From Coix lacryma-jobi var. lacryma-jobi (Eukaryota; Streptophyta; Magnoliopsida; Poales; Poaceae), in NCBI GenBank assembly GCA_009763385.1, contig CM019825.1, positions 116,307,131 through 116,371,130 of the forward strand: a stretch of 64,000 bases of DNA. Direction: 5' to 3'. Of the stretch, positions 54,683 through 64,000 are shown in pieces. The first letter of the stretch is position 1; each line of letters opens with the position of its first letter. A model generated the notes under the pieces. It had not been told where the DNA came from. It searched no databases and worked only from the letters and a program-made list of their open reading frames with translations. The position numbers and the translations under genes were made by a program.

Positions 54683-57600
54683 GTGTTGGGTAGTGGATGC
54701 ACCAACCATATGACCGGGGCAAAAGAGATGTTCACCTCCTTCCAACCAAGCCATGAGTCATGCAACAACATTGTGTTTGGTGACAATGGAAAGGGTGAGG
54801 TGCTTGGTTTGGGTAAAATTGCTATCTCAACTGACAATTCCATATCTAATGTATTACTTGTGCATTCGTTGAGTTACAACTTGTTATCCGTTTCTCAACT
54901 TTGTGAAGTGGGTTACGATTGTATCTTTACGGATAAGGGTGTGACTGTCTCTAGAAGAAGGGATTCCTCTATTGCATTTAAAGGCGTGTTGAAGGGAAAA
55001 CTTTACCTAGTTGACTTCTCAACTAGTAAGGTAGAACCTACAACATGTCTAATGGCAAAATCTAGCATGGGTTGGCTTTGGCATCGCCGACTAGCTCATG
55101 TTGGGATGAGGAACTTGGCCCAACTTCAAAGGGAAGGGCACATCCTTGGACTAACCAATGTTTCTTTTGAGAAAGATAGGATTTGCAGTGCGTGCCAAGC
55201 CGGAAAGCAAGTTGGAGCAAAGCATCCAATCAAGAACATCGTGTCGACCACAAGACCATTGGAGCTACTGCATATGGACCTCATCAGACCCGTAGCTTAC
55301 CAAAGCATCGGTGGTAACAAATACGGTTTCGTTATTGTTGATGACTATTCTCGCTTCACTTGGGTGTTCTTTTTAGCAGATAAAAGTGAAACGCAAGGCA
55401 TTTTCAAGAAGTTTGCTAGAAGAGCACAAAATGAGTTTCATATCAAGATCAAGAAAGTGAGAAGTGACAACGGGACCGAGTTTAGGAACACCAACATAGA
55501 AGAGTATCTTGATGATGAAGGAATCAAGCTTGAGTTCTCCGTTCCATATACCCCACAACAAAATGGGGTTGTGGAAAGGAAGAATAGAACTCTTGTTGAA
55601 GCCGCAAGATCTATGTTGGATGAGTACAAGACTTCCCATGGCTTTTGGGCGGAGGCGATGAACACAGCGTGTCATGCAATCAACCGCCTCTACCTTCACA
55701 AGCTAAGAGGAAAGACGCCATATGAGCTTCTAACCGATAACAAACCGAAGGTGCACTACTTTAGAGTCTTTGGCTGCAAGTGTTTCATACTTAACAAGAG
55801 GGCCAAAAGCTCAAAGTTTGCACCTAAGGTACACAAAGGCTTTCTACTTGGTTATGGTACTAACGAACATGGCTACCGTGTATTCAATAATGCCACCGGC
55901 ACTATTGAGTTAACGGTAGACGTGACTTTTGATGAATCCGACGGCTCTCAAAAGGAGCAAGTCAATGATGAGCTTGTAGGTAATGACGTGCCTCCATCCG
56001 AAGCTATCAAGAGGCTTGCAATCGGTGATGTGAGGCCCATTGAAATTCAAGATGATGAAGATGATCCATCACACACTCCAGAAGATTCTCATGTCCATCA
56101 TGTGCATCCAAATGCGCATGATGAAGCTTCCGCAACTCTGAACGGTGGTAGTGTGGGTGATGTTCAAGTGATACATCAAGTTGATGATCAAACACAAGCT
56201 CAACATGAAGTCCGACAAGAAGATGGGGACATCAACACTTATGACGAAAATGATGAAGATGGAAACATCCAAAGTAGATCACTTGTGCCACATCCAAGAG
56301 TTCATCATACAGTTCAACGGGATCATCCCGTTGACAACATATTGGGGAGCATACGGCGTGGGGTAACGACACGCTCTCGCTTAGCAAGTTTTTGTGAACA
56401 TTACTTGTTTGTCTCCTCTTTGGAACCTCTTAGGGTGGAAGAAGCACTTGATGATCCGGACTGGGTGATGGCTATGCAAGAAGAGCTGAACAACTTCACC
56501 AGGAATGAAGTCTGGTCCTTGGTGGAAAGGCCCAAGCAAAATGTGATAGGAACCAAATGGGTCTTCCACAACAAGCAAGACGAGCATGGCGTGGTAACAA
56601 GAAACAAAGCACGGTTGGTGGCTCAAGGTTTCACTCAAATCGAAGGTTTGGATTTTGGGGAAACCTATGCACCTGTAGCTAGGCTTGAGTCAATTCGTAT
56701 ATTACTTGCCTTTGCTACTCACCATGATTTCAAGCTATATCAAATGGATGTGAAAAGTGCATTCCTCAACGGCCCCCTCTCCGAATTGGTATATGTTGAG
56801 CAACCACCGGGCTTTGAAGATCCAAAGTTTCTCAACCACGTCTACAAGCTCGACAAGGCGCTCTATGGGCTCAAGCAAGCCCCTAGAGCTTGGTATGATT
56901 GCCTTAAGGACTTCCTACTCAAAAAGGGTTTTGAGATAGGAAGGGCCGATGCTACTTTATTTACTCGCAAAGTTGATAATGATATCTTTGTGTGCCAAAT
57001 ATATGTCGATGACATAATATTTGGTAGTACTAATGTGGCTTTTTGTGAGGAATTTAGTAGGATCATGACCAAAAGGTTCGAGATGTCCATGATGGGTGAG
57101 TTGAAGTATTTCCTTGGATTCCAAATCAAGCAACTCAAGGATGGCACGCTCATCAGTCAAACCAAGTATACAAGAGACATGCTAAAGAAGTTTGAGATGG
57201 ACATGGCCAAACCCATCAAGACCCCCATGCCTACCAATGGACATCTTGATCTAAATGAGGATGGTAAGTCAGTGGACCAAAAGGTATATCGCTCTATGAT
57301 CGGTTCATTGCTTTACCTTTGTGCATCTAGGCCTGATATCATGCTTAGTGTGTGCATGTGTGCAAGGTTTCAAGCTAATCCGAAAGAATGTCATATTATG
57401 GCCGTTAAGAGAATCTTTCGATACTTAGTGCACACTTCGAATCTTGGCTTGTGGTATCCCAAGGGCTCCACTTTCGATCTACTTGGCTATTCCGATTCGG
57501 ACTATGCCGGTTGCAAGGTAGACCGAAAGAGCACTACCGGGACTTGCCAATTTATTGGGAGGTCTTTGGTGTCATGGAGTTCAAAGAAACAAAATAGTGT

Positions 57601-57955
57601 TGCCCTATCCACTGCCGAAGCCGAGTATGTGGCGGCCGGCGCATGCTGTGCTCAACTACTTTGGATGAAGGAAACGCTAAAAGACTTCGGATGTGAGGAA
57701 AACAAAATTCCACTTTTGTGTGACAATGAGAGTGCTATCAAGCTAGCCAACAATCCTGTAAACCATTCTCGCACTAAACACATAGACATCCGACACCATT
57801 TCTTGAGAGACCATGAAGCCAAAGGAGATATCGCAATACGCCATGTGAGCACCGAAAAACAACTAGCCGATATCTTCACAAAGCCTTTAGATGAGTCAAG
57901 ATTTTGTGCTTTGAGGAGTGAACTAAATATCATTGATTCTCGTAACGTGGCTTGA
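54683..57955 (+). CDS. pol polyprotein of the inner Sirevirus, 1,090 codons open
   Basis: The frame is open from at least 54659 (upstream of the first ATG). Order: protease remnant WVLGSGCTNHMTG, where the family's DSG catalytic triad reads GSG; pre-integrase WHRRLAHVG; zinc-binding C..C (CSACQAGK); integrase HMDL, VRSDNGTEF and TPQQNGVVERKNRT (D,D,E); acidic hinge; RT with YQMDVKSAFLNG and YVDDIIFG; RNase H with YSDSDYAGC, STAEAEYVAAGACC and KHIDIRHHF; end TEKQLADIFTKPLDESRF. In life the polyprotein is cut by its own protease and makes and integrates cDNA. The Asp-to-Gly change should disable the protease, so the copy is coding-competent in length but probably inactive. The ATG is only the first Met of the frame. 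Confidence 0.9.
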   Translation: MLGSGCTNHMTGAKEMFTSFQPSHESCNNIVFGDNGKGEVLGLGKIAISTDNSISNVLLVHSLSYNLLSVSQLCEVGYDCIFTDKGVTVSRRRDSSIAFKGVLKGKLYLVDFSTSKVEPTTCLMAKSSMGWLWHRRLAHVGMRNLAQLQREGHILGLTNVSFEKDRICSACQAGKQVGAKHPIKNIVSTTRPLELLHMDLIRPVAYQSIGGNKYGFVIVDDYSRFTWVFFLADKSETQGIFKKFARRAQNEFHIKIKKVRSDNGTEFRNTNIEEYLDDEGIKLEFSVPYTPQQNGVVERKNRTLVEAARSMLDEYKTSHGFWAEAMNTACHAINRLYLHKLRGKTPYELLTDNKPKVHYFRVFGCKCFILNKRAKSSKFAPKVHKGFLLGYGTNEHGYRVFNNATGTIELTVDVTFDESDGSQKEQVNDELVGNDVPPSEAIKRLAIGDVRPIEIQDDEDDPSHTPEDSHVHHVHPNAHDEASATLNGGSVGDVQVIHQVDDQTQAQHEVRQEDGDINTYDENDEDGNIQSRSLVPHPRVHHTVQRDHPVDNILGSIRRGVTTRSRLASFCEHYLFVSSLEPLRVEEALDDPDWVMAMQEELNNFTRNEVWSLVERPKQNVIGTKWVFHNKQDEHGVVTRNKARLVAQGFTQIEGLDFGETYAPVARLESIRILLAFATHHDFKLYQMDVKSAFLNGPLSELVYVEQPPGFEDPKFLNHVYKLDKALYGLKQAPRAWYDCLKDFLLKKGFEIGRADATLFTRKVDNDIFVCQIYVDDIIFGSTNVAFCEEFSRIMTKRFEMSMMGELKYFLGFQIKQLKDGTLISQTKYTRDMLKKFEMDMAKPIKTPMPTNGHLDLNEDGKSVDQKVYRSMIGSLLYLCASRPDIMLSVCMCARFQANPKECHIMAVKRIFRYLVHTSNLGLWYPKGSTFDLLGYSDSDYAGCKVDRKSTTGTCQFIGRSLVSWSSKKQNSVALSTAEAEYVAAGACCAQLLWMKETLKDFGCEENKIPLLCDNESAIKLANNPVNHSRTKHIDIRHHFLRDHEAKGDIAIRHVSTEKQLADIFTKPLDESRFCALRSELNIIDSRNVA

Positions 57956-58806
57956 TGTCTTGCACATATTTGTTTTCACCTAGAGACCTAGATAAATGCT
58001 TTGACAAAATATTGTGTGTGTTTTCAAAATCTATTTTGCATACTTCAATTGTGTCCATAGTTATGTACTGCTTGTATGAAATCTGGACATGTTTAAAGTA
58101 TGTGTAGTATACCACACAAGGTTCTCTTGGAATAGCCCTCTGTCCGCTCTGTTTTTGCACAGTCGGTAGTATCGCCATAGGGTGGTACCGACCCCTATGG
58201 GCGGTAGTACCGACCGTGTGGACCCGAGTATAAAAGGGCCGCGGTAAATCCTTTTCAACCCTACCCAGTCAACCTCTTTTGACCGCAGCCTTTGCCTCCT
58301 TGCGCCGCCGCCCGTGTCCGTGCAGCCGCCGAGCCTTTCCTCCTCTCCGATCTCCCTCCTCCTCCACCCAAATCCAAATGTCTTCGGTGGAAAGGTGCGT
58401 GGGAGCAAGGAGATCGTCTTGGTGGTGTTCTTGAAGCCCGAAGTTTCTTCCTTCATTGGATTTCGACCTATTCTTCACGAGTAGCAAGGTACTAGGGTGT
58501 TCTTGCCCGATCTCTAAATGTACCTTGTTTTAGGTCGATTCCTTTGGTAGGATTGCTCTATCTAGTGTGGAGATACTTCTAGGATGTATGGTTTGCAAGT
58601 TCATGGCGATTTGTGTGATTGGATTGAGGGGAACCGCACGCTGCTGTGCGGTCGGTAGTACTGCCCACTGGGGTCGGTAGTACCGACCGCGCGCAGCGAG
58701 GGGTTTTCCTCCCCGATTTTGATCGTCGTTTTTGGTACATCCTTTGAAGTTGTCTTTCCATCACCTTATCTCACTTCGGTCTATGCTATCTTGTTCTAGA
58801 TGTCGC
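57956..58806 (+). promoter_or_regulatory. Leader of the third ORF: LTR-like palindromes, TATA box, possible intron
   Basis: After the pol stop come CGGTAGTATCG, GGTGGTACCGACC and GGTAGTACCGACC motifs (58166-58216), the same words as in the LTR array, then TATAAAAGG at 58229-58237. Downstream a GC-rich leader has a GT site after AGTAGCAAG (near 58488) and a pyrimidine-rich stretch ending TTCTAG just before the ATG region (58799). That gap, which could be an intron, holds two further palindrome motifs (58648-58692). The arrangement suggests a separate internal promoter. This is inference from motifs. Confidence 0.5.
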
Positions 58807-60819
58807 ATGGCCGGAGGTGATGATGAGGAAGAGTATGTGGCTTTGGGGCTTGGGGATGTGCAGCAGGGAGAGACGCAGCGCCGCAATCCCTCGCGTCGTG
58901 CTCGTCCTGGTGGCAGCAGTGAGGATGTCCCTCGTCAGGTCCGTGGACGTTCGTCCGGGGGCCACGTGGGTCGTCGCAGCGTTGATAGTGCCAGGGGAGG
59001 TGGGAGCAGCCATGCCTGTGGCAGTGGGCATGCTGCTCCTCCGCCTTCTCCACCCCCTGTCACTGGTCCACCCGAGCGCCTGCATAGCGTCATTGTGGGT
59101 GGTGTGGCTCAGGCGGCTGGTGCTGAGCGTGAGGGTCGTTCTATCGATCCTCGCGTTGGACCGCCGTCTCCTCCGACTTCAGGGTTGATGCTTATCAACC
59201 GGGCATTTCATGTGCACCCTGAAGCTGGAGCCGTCATGACTGCCCCCGCTCATCTTGAACACACCATGGACTACTCTGACAGAAAGAAGGGGAATCTATT
59301 GAGAAGGCAGCGTGAGGAGAATCCATACCTTTTCATCAGAGATGATTCAGTGGATTAGAGGTTTTGGTCGAGGTTCCAACAGGATTACTATGTGTCAGTC
59401 CTCTGGAAGAGTCTCTGTGCTAAGGGCCATCCCCCTCTCTTTGAGCATAAGCGGTTGGCAATCCACTCCTTGACAGACAAGGACTCAGAGGAGATTCAGG
59501 CTTTGGTGCAGAGGCTAGAGGAGTGGAGGATCTTTGGGTTGGTTTCTGGTGAGCGCAGCTACAACCAGGAATTAATCTATCAGTTTTGAGCAACCCTTTT
59601 CATTGATCAGGAGGCGCAGGTGCTGCACTGGATGACCCAAGGGGTCCACTACCGGTGCGACTTTGTCACCTTCGCCCGATTGTTGGGATTCGACCATGTA
59701 GACAGGGATGCTCCTCGCTTGTCAGAGATGTATGGTGGGGGCATGTACACTGCTCAGCTGCAGAGTTCAGGTGTCTATATGGATGGTGCAGTGGCAAACT
59801 TCAAGGTCCCTGGCCTGAAGCCTGCCTACTTTGTGCTCAACAATTTGATGCGCCTGACACTGGATCCTAAGTTTGGAGACCAAGACAACCTGAGAGATGA
59901 TGCTGCCAAGGTCCTTGTCCAGTTTGCTTTGCCAGATGGACGCTTTAGCATATCACATTTTCTCTGGCAAAAGATATCAGATGTGTACAATGACCCTCAC
60001 AAGCTCCTGCCTTATGCTCCATATCTAATGCACATCATTGAGCATGTTGTGGGAGCTACCTTTGAGTACGACCGAACCGTGAAGGGCTACAGCATTTGGA
60101 AGTTCACATCGATCGTCAAGGACAAGGGCGTTGTAGGCGACGAGGTTCCAGCAGCAGCAGCGCCTGGCGAGGCACCTGGCCTAGAGCCGGCTAGTGGGAA
60201 TGTTCCTCCTGCTATCGCTCCTCCTCCGTGTCTTGAGAGGCGTAGGAGTGGCGGTCTTCGCTCCGCTCTCGGCAAGATCTTCGAGTGGATGTGCTACAGG
60301 GCCGAGCGCGACGAGCGGCATCACCAGGAGGTGCGTGAGCACCTTGGTCTCCCTCCGCGTTCTCTGCCCTGACCCCATCCAGATCCTTTTGCCGAGTATG
60401 ATGCTCAGCTCCAGCATGATGATGATGATGATGACGGTGGTCAGCAGCAGCAGCCGCAGCAGCCCCAGCAGCCCGGTGGTGGTGAGGCTGGCTTTTACAG
60501 CTCCATGCTGTTCGAGCCTCCTCAGTTCTATCCTCAGCCTCCACCACAGTACCAGGATCCTCCTTTCTACCCTGACTATGGTGCGGGTACGTCCTTTGCT
60601 GGCGGATCCACATCATATCAAGGTGGTGGTGGTGGCTCGTACATGGGTTTTGCTGGCCCCGACGCCGATCCAGCTGGGAGTGGTGGTTTTCGCGACTCTA
60701 CTCCTTCGCCGGATTCTTCTGCTCCGTCGTCCTTCCCAGGTGGTGATGTTGGTGAGAGTGCTTACTCCTCTCTCTTCGGTGGTCCTTTTCATGGTGGGTC
60801 TTCCAGCGGCTACAACTAG
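58807..60819 (+). pseudogene. Third (envelope-position) ORF of the inner Sirevirus, three in-frame stops
   Basis: A single frame of 671 codons runs from the ATG at 58807 (MAGGDDEEEYVALGLG) to 60819, broken only by TAG at 59356, TGA at 59587 and TGA at 60370. The N-terminus is Arg/Gly/Ser/Pro-rich and looks disordered. The middle (about 59390-60110) is a globular region beginning SLCAKGHPPLFEHKRL, with RLEEWRIFGLV and CDFVTFARLLGF, similar in style to plant transposon domains of unknown function that I cannot name with certainty. The C-terminus is Asp/Gln-rich, then Gly/Ser/Tyr-rich. No signal peptide or convincing membrane segment is seen. Some Sireviruses carry an extra ORF at this place, called envelope-like; by position this would be it, but nothing in the sequence shows a membrane protein. 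Confidence 0.6.
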
Positions 60820-61384
60820 TTCTTTGCTTATCTTGGCCTACCCGTTTTGGTACTTGATGCCAAAGGGGGAGTGTTAGGCTTCATATTGATGTAATAGCTA
60901 GCTGTGAGAGAGGGTTAATCTTTGAGAACTAAGTGTGGTATATTACTTTTATTTGTGATGTGATGATGAGGATGTAAAACATTTGTGCTTAATGTTATAT
61001 TCATGTATGGTTCATCCTCTATCTGTATGATCTTGTCATGGTGATTGTTGCTTTTTCTTTATTTCATTGTTTCGTGGATCACCATGTCATTTTGTTCATG
61101 CATCACAAAACTGATATATATGATGTCGTCATTTTGTTCATGCATCACAAAACTGATATATATGATGTCTCACACACTTAGGCACCCCACGGATTGCAAA
61201 ATTTAGGGGGAGCTCTTGTTCTTGTGTATGCAACCTTGTTTTTTTTATCAAGGTCTGAAATTCATATCCAAAGCATACACTAAGGGGGAGCTTGAACTAA
61301 ATTTTGGAATTCAAAAGCTTCAATTCTTTCTATCCTTATTGTAAGCCTAAGTTGGTTGTCATCAATTACCAAAAAGGGGGAGTT
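60820..61384 (+). other. 3' internal region with repeated polypurine tracts
   Basis: AAAGGGGGAG-type tracts lie near 60863, 61205, 61282 and 61373-61384; the last abuts the 3' LTR. A tandem duplication of about 42 bp (CATTTTGTTCATGCATCAC at 61088 and 61130) is present. No ORF is seen. Confidence 0.75.
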
Positions 61385-62244
61385 TGAAAGTGCATTCGCC
61401 CCCAATGTGGGTTTTGGTTAATTATGACAATCAAATTAGGGACTAACCGGTTTATAAAAGCATGTATGCAGGTGTTAGTCCTAAGAAAGATTTGAAACGT
61501 TGAAATCTCGTGAACAAAGCACGTTGGATACATTTGGACATAAAGATGCCTAGCTCAAGTAGTAGTTTAAAATTTCAATTTTAAACTTGAGTTATAAGTA
61601 AGCCGGACTATGAAGAGGGTCACAAAGTAGGTTGGCTAGATGTGGAGAAAAGTGCTCAAATCGACTAACTATAGTTCGCTTGAGAGACACCGCACAATCA
61701 TGAACACATAGAGGGTATTTTTATATGGTCGGTGGTACCGACCATGGGTGGTCGGTAGTACCGATCACAGCTTCTCCGCGCAGTGCTCAAACACCCTCTC
61801 TCTTTTGGTTCGAAAATGACATAGCGGTGGTACCGCTATAAGGTCGGTACTACCGCCCTCGGTGGTACCGACCCAGGTCGGTAGTAAGCTTGGTTTCACA
61901 GACCTCTCTGTTCGCGCTCGAAAAGACTTGGCGGTGGTACCGCCATTATGTCGGTACTACCGCCCCCGGTGGTACCGACCCTGGTCGGTAGCAAGTCAAG
62001 TTTTACAGAGGTCTCTGGATGAATCGTTTTTGGCCTGGCGGTGGTACCGCCATTATGTCGGTACTACCGCCCTCGGTGGTACCGAGCCCTGACCGGTAGT
62101 AACCAAGTTTGCTGAGCTTTCTGGACTGACGCGCTTTTGACTTGGCGGTGGTACCGCCATTATGTCGGTACTACCGACCCTCGGTGGTACCGACCTTGGT
62201 CGGTAGTTTTCGAGGGACCAAGTTTCTAACTACGGAGCTCTCTG
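61385..62244 (+). repeat. 3' LTR of the inner Sirevirus, truncated
   Basis: It repeats 50242-51072 with few substitutions and one extra palindrome block, then stops within GGAGCTCTCTG at 62244. The promoter, TATA box and R-U5 parts are absent. Confidence 0.88.
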
Positions 62245-62517
62245 GTCTCTAGATACTCACGAAAGGCCCAGGAGTTTGACTTATATGCTGCAATCAAAGG
62301 GGATGCTTAAGGCAACCATGTATCAGTAAAGGACTTAGGTGAAACTTGTTTCGCACAAAACTGTCAATTCAAGGCACAGTCCATTGTTCAGTTGTGAAGA
62401 AGTGTAACCTCTGTTCTAGGTGGATGTTCAACTTAACAGTCTCCATCGTAACACTGGTATATCAAACAACAGTAAAACCGGGAGTATTTCATATGCGTCA
62501 TAGAATTTGGTGGGGAT
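62245..62517 (+). other. Right internal remnant of the outer copia element with its polypurine tract
   Basis: Non-coding, with no RT or RNase H motif. TTGGTGGGGAT directly before 62518 is the likely plus-strand primer site for the outer element. Confidence 0.6.
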
Positions 62518-63363
62518 TGTTAGATTTAATGTGGGTATGACCCATATTTTATTTAATTAAATCAAATAAATTCTTTGACCATATTAGATGCTAGGTGCAA
62601 TAAAATAGTGGACTAATTGTAGTTGATGGCTGGATTTGTAACGGTCATGATTATGGTTGCGGTTACTAGTAACTCTCATGGTTATGGTTGCAGTTACTAA
62701 TAACCCCCATGATTATGGTAGATGTTACTGGTCATTGAAGGACGCTTCATGACGTCCAGATTCATCCTCTACATTTTATCTTGTATTTTGTCTTCCTTAT
62801 AAAAGGAGATCTCTCCTTGAGGTGTGGTGAATTGCGAAAGACCGTACCACTGTTTTTCTGTTGAGTTGCTTCCAAGTTTCCCCGTCCCAATCTTCTGCGC
62901 GCACAGAGAGTTGGGAGAGCAGGCCTCCGAAACCATCATCCGCATCGAGACACCTGCTCGGGTGTGCGGGCGATAAGGTTTTTGGGGAGCGTCATCGCGA
63001 CTGCTCGTTTCTGATCCGATCGGCTCTTCTTTCCGGTGATCGACTACTCTTTTCGGTGGACGTTCGAGGGACTGCACTGCGAACCTCTCCCTGCATCGAC
63101 TGTGGTCCACAACTTCGAGCAACACATTCACAATGAATGTGAATGGAGCCGCCGGTGCCTCCGGCACTGGTCCCTCCGCAGGGTATATTTCGTATATCCC
63201 TCGTGCTTATTTTTCTGTGAATTTTCCTATACTATTTATTAGTATCATCTACGTTCTTGCAACTGTTAGATCACACCAGCACATATCTGTATGCACGAAC
63301 CTTTTATTTATCGCAATTATTTTCTGGATTAAACTGCTAGAGAAATTGCCTAAATTTCTAACA
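62518..63363 (+). repeat. 3' LTR of the outer copia element
   Basis: 846 bp, aligned end to end with 46609-47453 and followed by the GAATA duplication. Differences are mostly transitions. Confidence 0.9.
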
Positions 63364-63492
63364 GAATATACTTTTAGAATAAATTTATTTGAAAATATAA
63401 ATGTCACATAAATTTTCTACAAACTTAGTCAAAGTTAAAAAAGTTTAACCGATACGCACCCCATAACGTCTTCTATTATGGAACAAAGGGAG
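63364..63492. mobile_element. Right part of the split Stowaway-like MITE
   Basis: AT-rich sequence ending GGAACAAAGGGAG followed by TA (63493-63494). It belongs with 46484-46608. Confidence 0.6.
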
Positions 63493-63494
63493 TA

Positions 63495-63655
63495 TATATT
63501 TTCCTTTGAGTACTCGTGCACAAAGGGGAGTCCGATGAGGAAGGCATAAGACGTCAGCCTTGCTTGCCAAGCATTATTGCCACGTTAAACTGCTTTACAT
63601 CCCGAAAACCCATACCACCATGACACTTTGGCATAATGAGTTCCTAAATTACCCC
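63495..63655 (-). pseudogene. LINE fragment, right part
   Basis: The minus strand reads MPKCHGGMGFRDVKQFN...LGKQG, then a TGA where plant LINEs have Trp, then a RVLKGKYI-type segment in another frame near 63500. This is the stretch that normally precedes HTWR...RRIGDG, found at 46210-46483. Frameshift and stop show decay. Confidence 0.75.
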
Positions 63656-63663
63656 GATACTTT

Positions 63664-63815
63664 AATATGACCTCGTATCCCGTATCCGATACGTATCCAC
63701 GTATCCGTATCTAATACTTCGATACACCACAATACCATTAGTTTGCTAAAAAAAACTGACGTATCTACATATCTGTATCCAGCCGATACGGGATACACGT
63801 ATCCGTATCCGTGCT
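63664..63815. repeat. Degenerate CGTATCC/GGATACG repeats
   Basis: CGTATCCGATACGTATCC-like words recur in both orientations with simple variation. The origin is not recognised; it may be the end of a repeat family. Confidence 0.5.
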
Positions 63816-64000
63816 GCATATAGGTGAGTTCCCGCCGTCTTCGATCTCACTCTATTTTTAGCTGCTCCTCCCCACCAATAATTCGATTTTGACGGAGAGG
63901 ATAAGACAATTTATTGGGTAAGAAGTGACAACTGCCTGAGACGACACTCATTTAATCAGAACTTCCTTAATTGCATTGCATGCTAAGACACTTCTCACTT
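63816..64000. other. Unassigned window edge
   Basis: I see no gene or repeat end here. Confidence 0.4.

Larger units (their letters stand above)
50242..62244 (+). mobile_element. Younger Sirevirus inserted in copia RT, 3' LTR truncated
   Basis: 5' LTR (50242-52135), PBS, gag, pol, an extra ORF, several polypurine tracts, and the first 860 bp of the 3' LTR (61385-62244). The 3' half of the 3' LTR and the target duplication are lost in a deletion that also removed host-element sequence. Overlapping LTR parts are nearly identical by eye apart from a ~47-bp repeat-unit indel, consistent with a more recent insertion than its host. Confidence 0.9.
46609..63363 (+). mobile_element. Ty1/copia retrotransposon interrupted by a Sirevirus
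   Basis: It begins TGTTAGATTTAATG and ends ATTTCTAACA, with perfect GAATA duplications at 46604-46608 and 63364-63368. LTRs of 845 and 846 bp differ at roughly two dozen positions by eye. gag and pol are intact in order but broken by stops. From 50242 to 62244 a Sirevirus is inserted in the reverse transcriptase. The rest of this element's RT and RNase H has been deleted together with the end of the guest, leaving 62245-62517 as its only remaining right internal sequence. Confidence 0.9.

Noticed and set aside
61086..61168. Tandem duplication as a possible attachment site
   Set aside because: A simple 42-bp tandem duplication in the non-coding part of a Sirevirus. No integrase context calls for an attachment site.

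Overview
The window looks like intergenic and genic DNA from a grass nuclear genome. A panicoid such as maize, sorghum, sugarcane or Miscanthus is the best guess, inferred from the repeat families: Sirevirus-type copia retrotransposons, CACTA elements with CTTTGCCGAGTG subterminal repeats, Tourist and Stowaway MITEs, and GC-rich host coding sequence. Only one convincing functional host gene was found, an intronless R2R3-MYB transcription factor (43306-44334, +). Almost everything else is transposon sequence, much of it nested.

Layout. 1-197 is the end of a CACTA transposon. About 551-6002 is a rearranged Sirevirus mosaic (3' internal remnant, complete LTR, PBS, a 334-codon gag-like ORF, then a 108-bp LTR stub). 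6003-8920 holds an unassigned stretch with a gypsy-LTR-like end and a 5'-truncated Sirevirus LTR. 9100-29236 is one Sirevirus-like copia element of about 20.1 kb, flanked by TGTTT/CGTTT. Its 5' LTR was hit by two solo LTRs with perfect 5-bp target duplications: 9884-13116, which itself carries solo LTR 10072-12028, and 13706-15657. Its pol gene is split by a 3.85-kb LTR-like insertion at 20237-24081. gag and pol are broken by stops and frameshifts.

29237-42400 is a DNA-transposon and MITE zone: an 8-bp-TSD hAT element (29912-30598), a 574-bp solo LTR (30991-31564), a 3.3-kb CACTA element carrying a minus-strand spliced Ptta/En-Spm-type pseudogene and a long hairpin (32159-35485), and several MITEs, two of them nested. 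A 566-bp CACTA MITE holds a tRNA-like sequence.

42580-44900 is the MYB gene island: TATA box, pyrimidine-rich leader without upstream ATG, single-exon CDS and 3' flank. 46210-63655 is a four-level nest. A LINE on the minus strand is interrupted by a Stowaway-like MITE. The MITE is interrupted by a copia element (46609-63363, TSD GAATA, 845/846-bp LTRs). That element's pol is interrupted by a younger Sirevirus (50242-62244) with a 1,090-codon uninterrupted pol frame and an additional third ORF downstream of pol. The third ORF is preceded by its own TATA box and LTR-like palindromes.

No operon-like or cooperative gene set exists here. The MYB protein would act as a nuclear regulator (family knowledge); the retroelement ORFs are parts of copia polyproteins in decay. 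I saw no clearly new biological system. The most unusual signals are the covarying hairpin arrays in LTRs, the LTR-like promoter ahead of the third ORF, and the long CACTA foldback.
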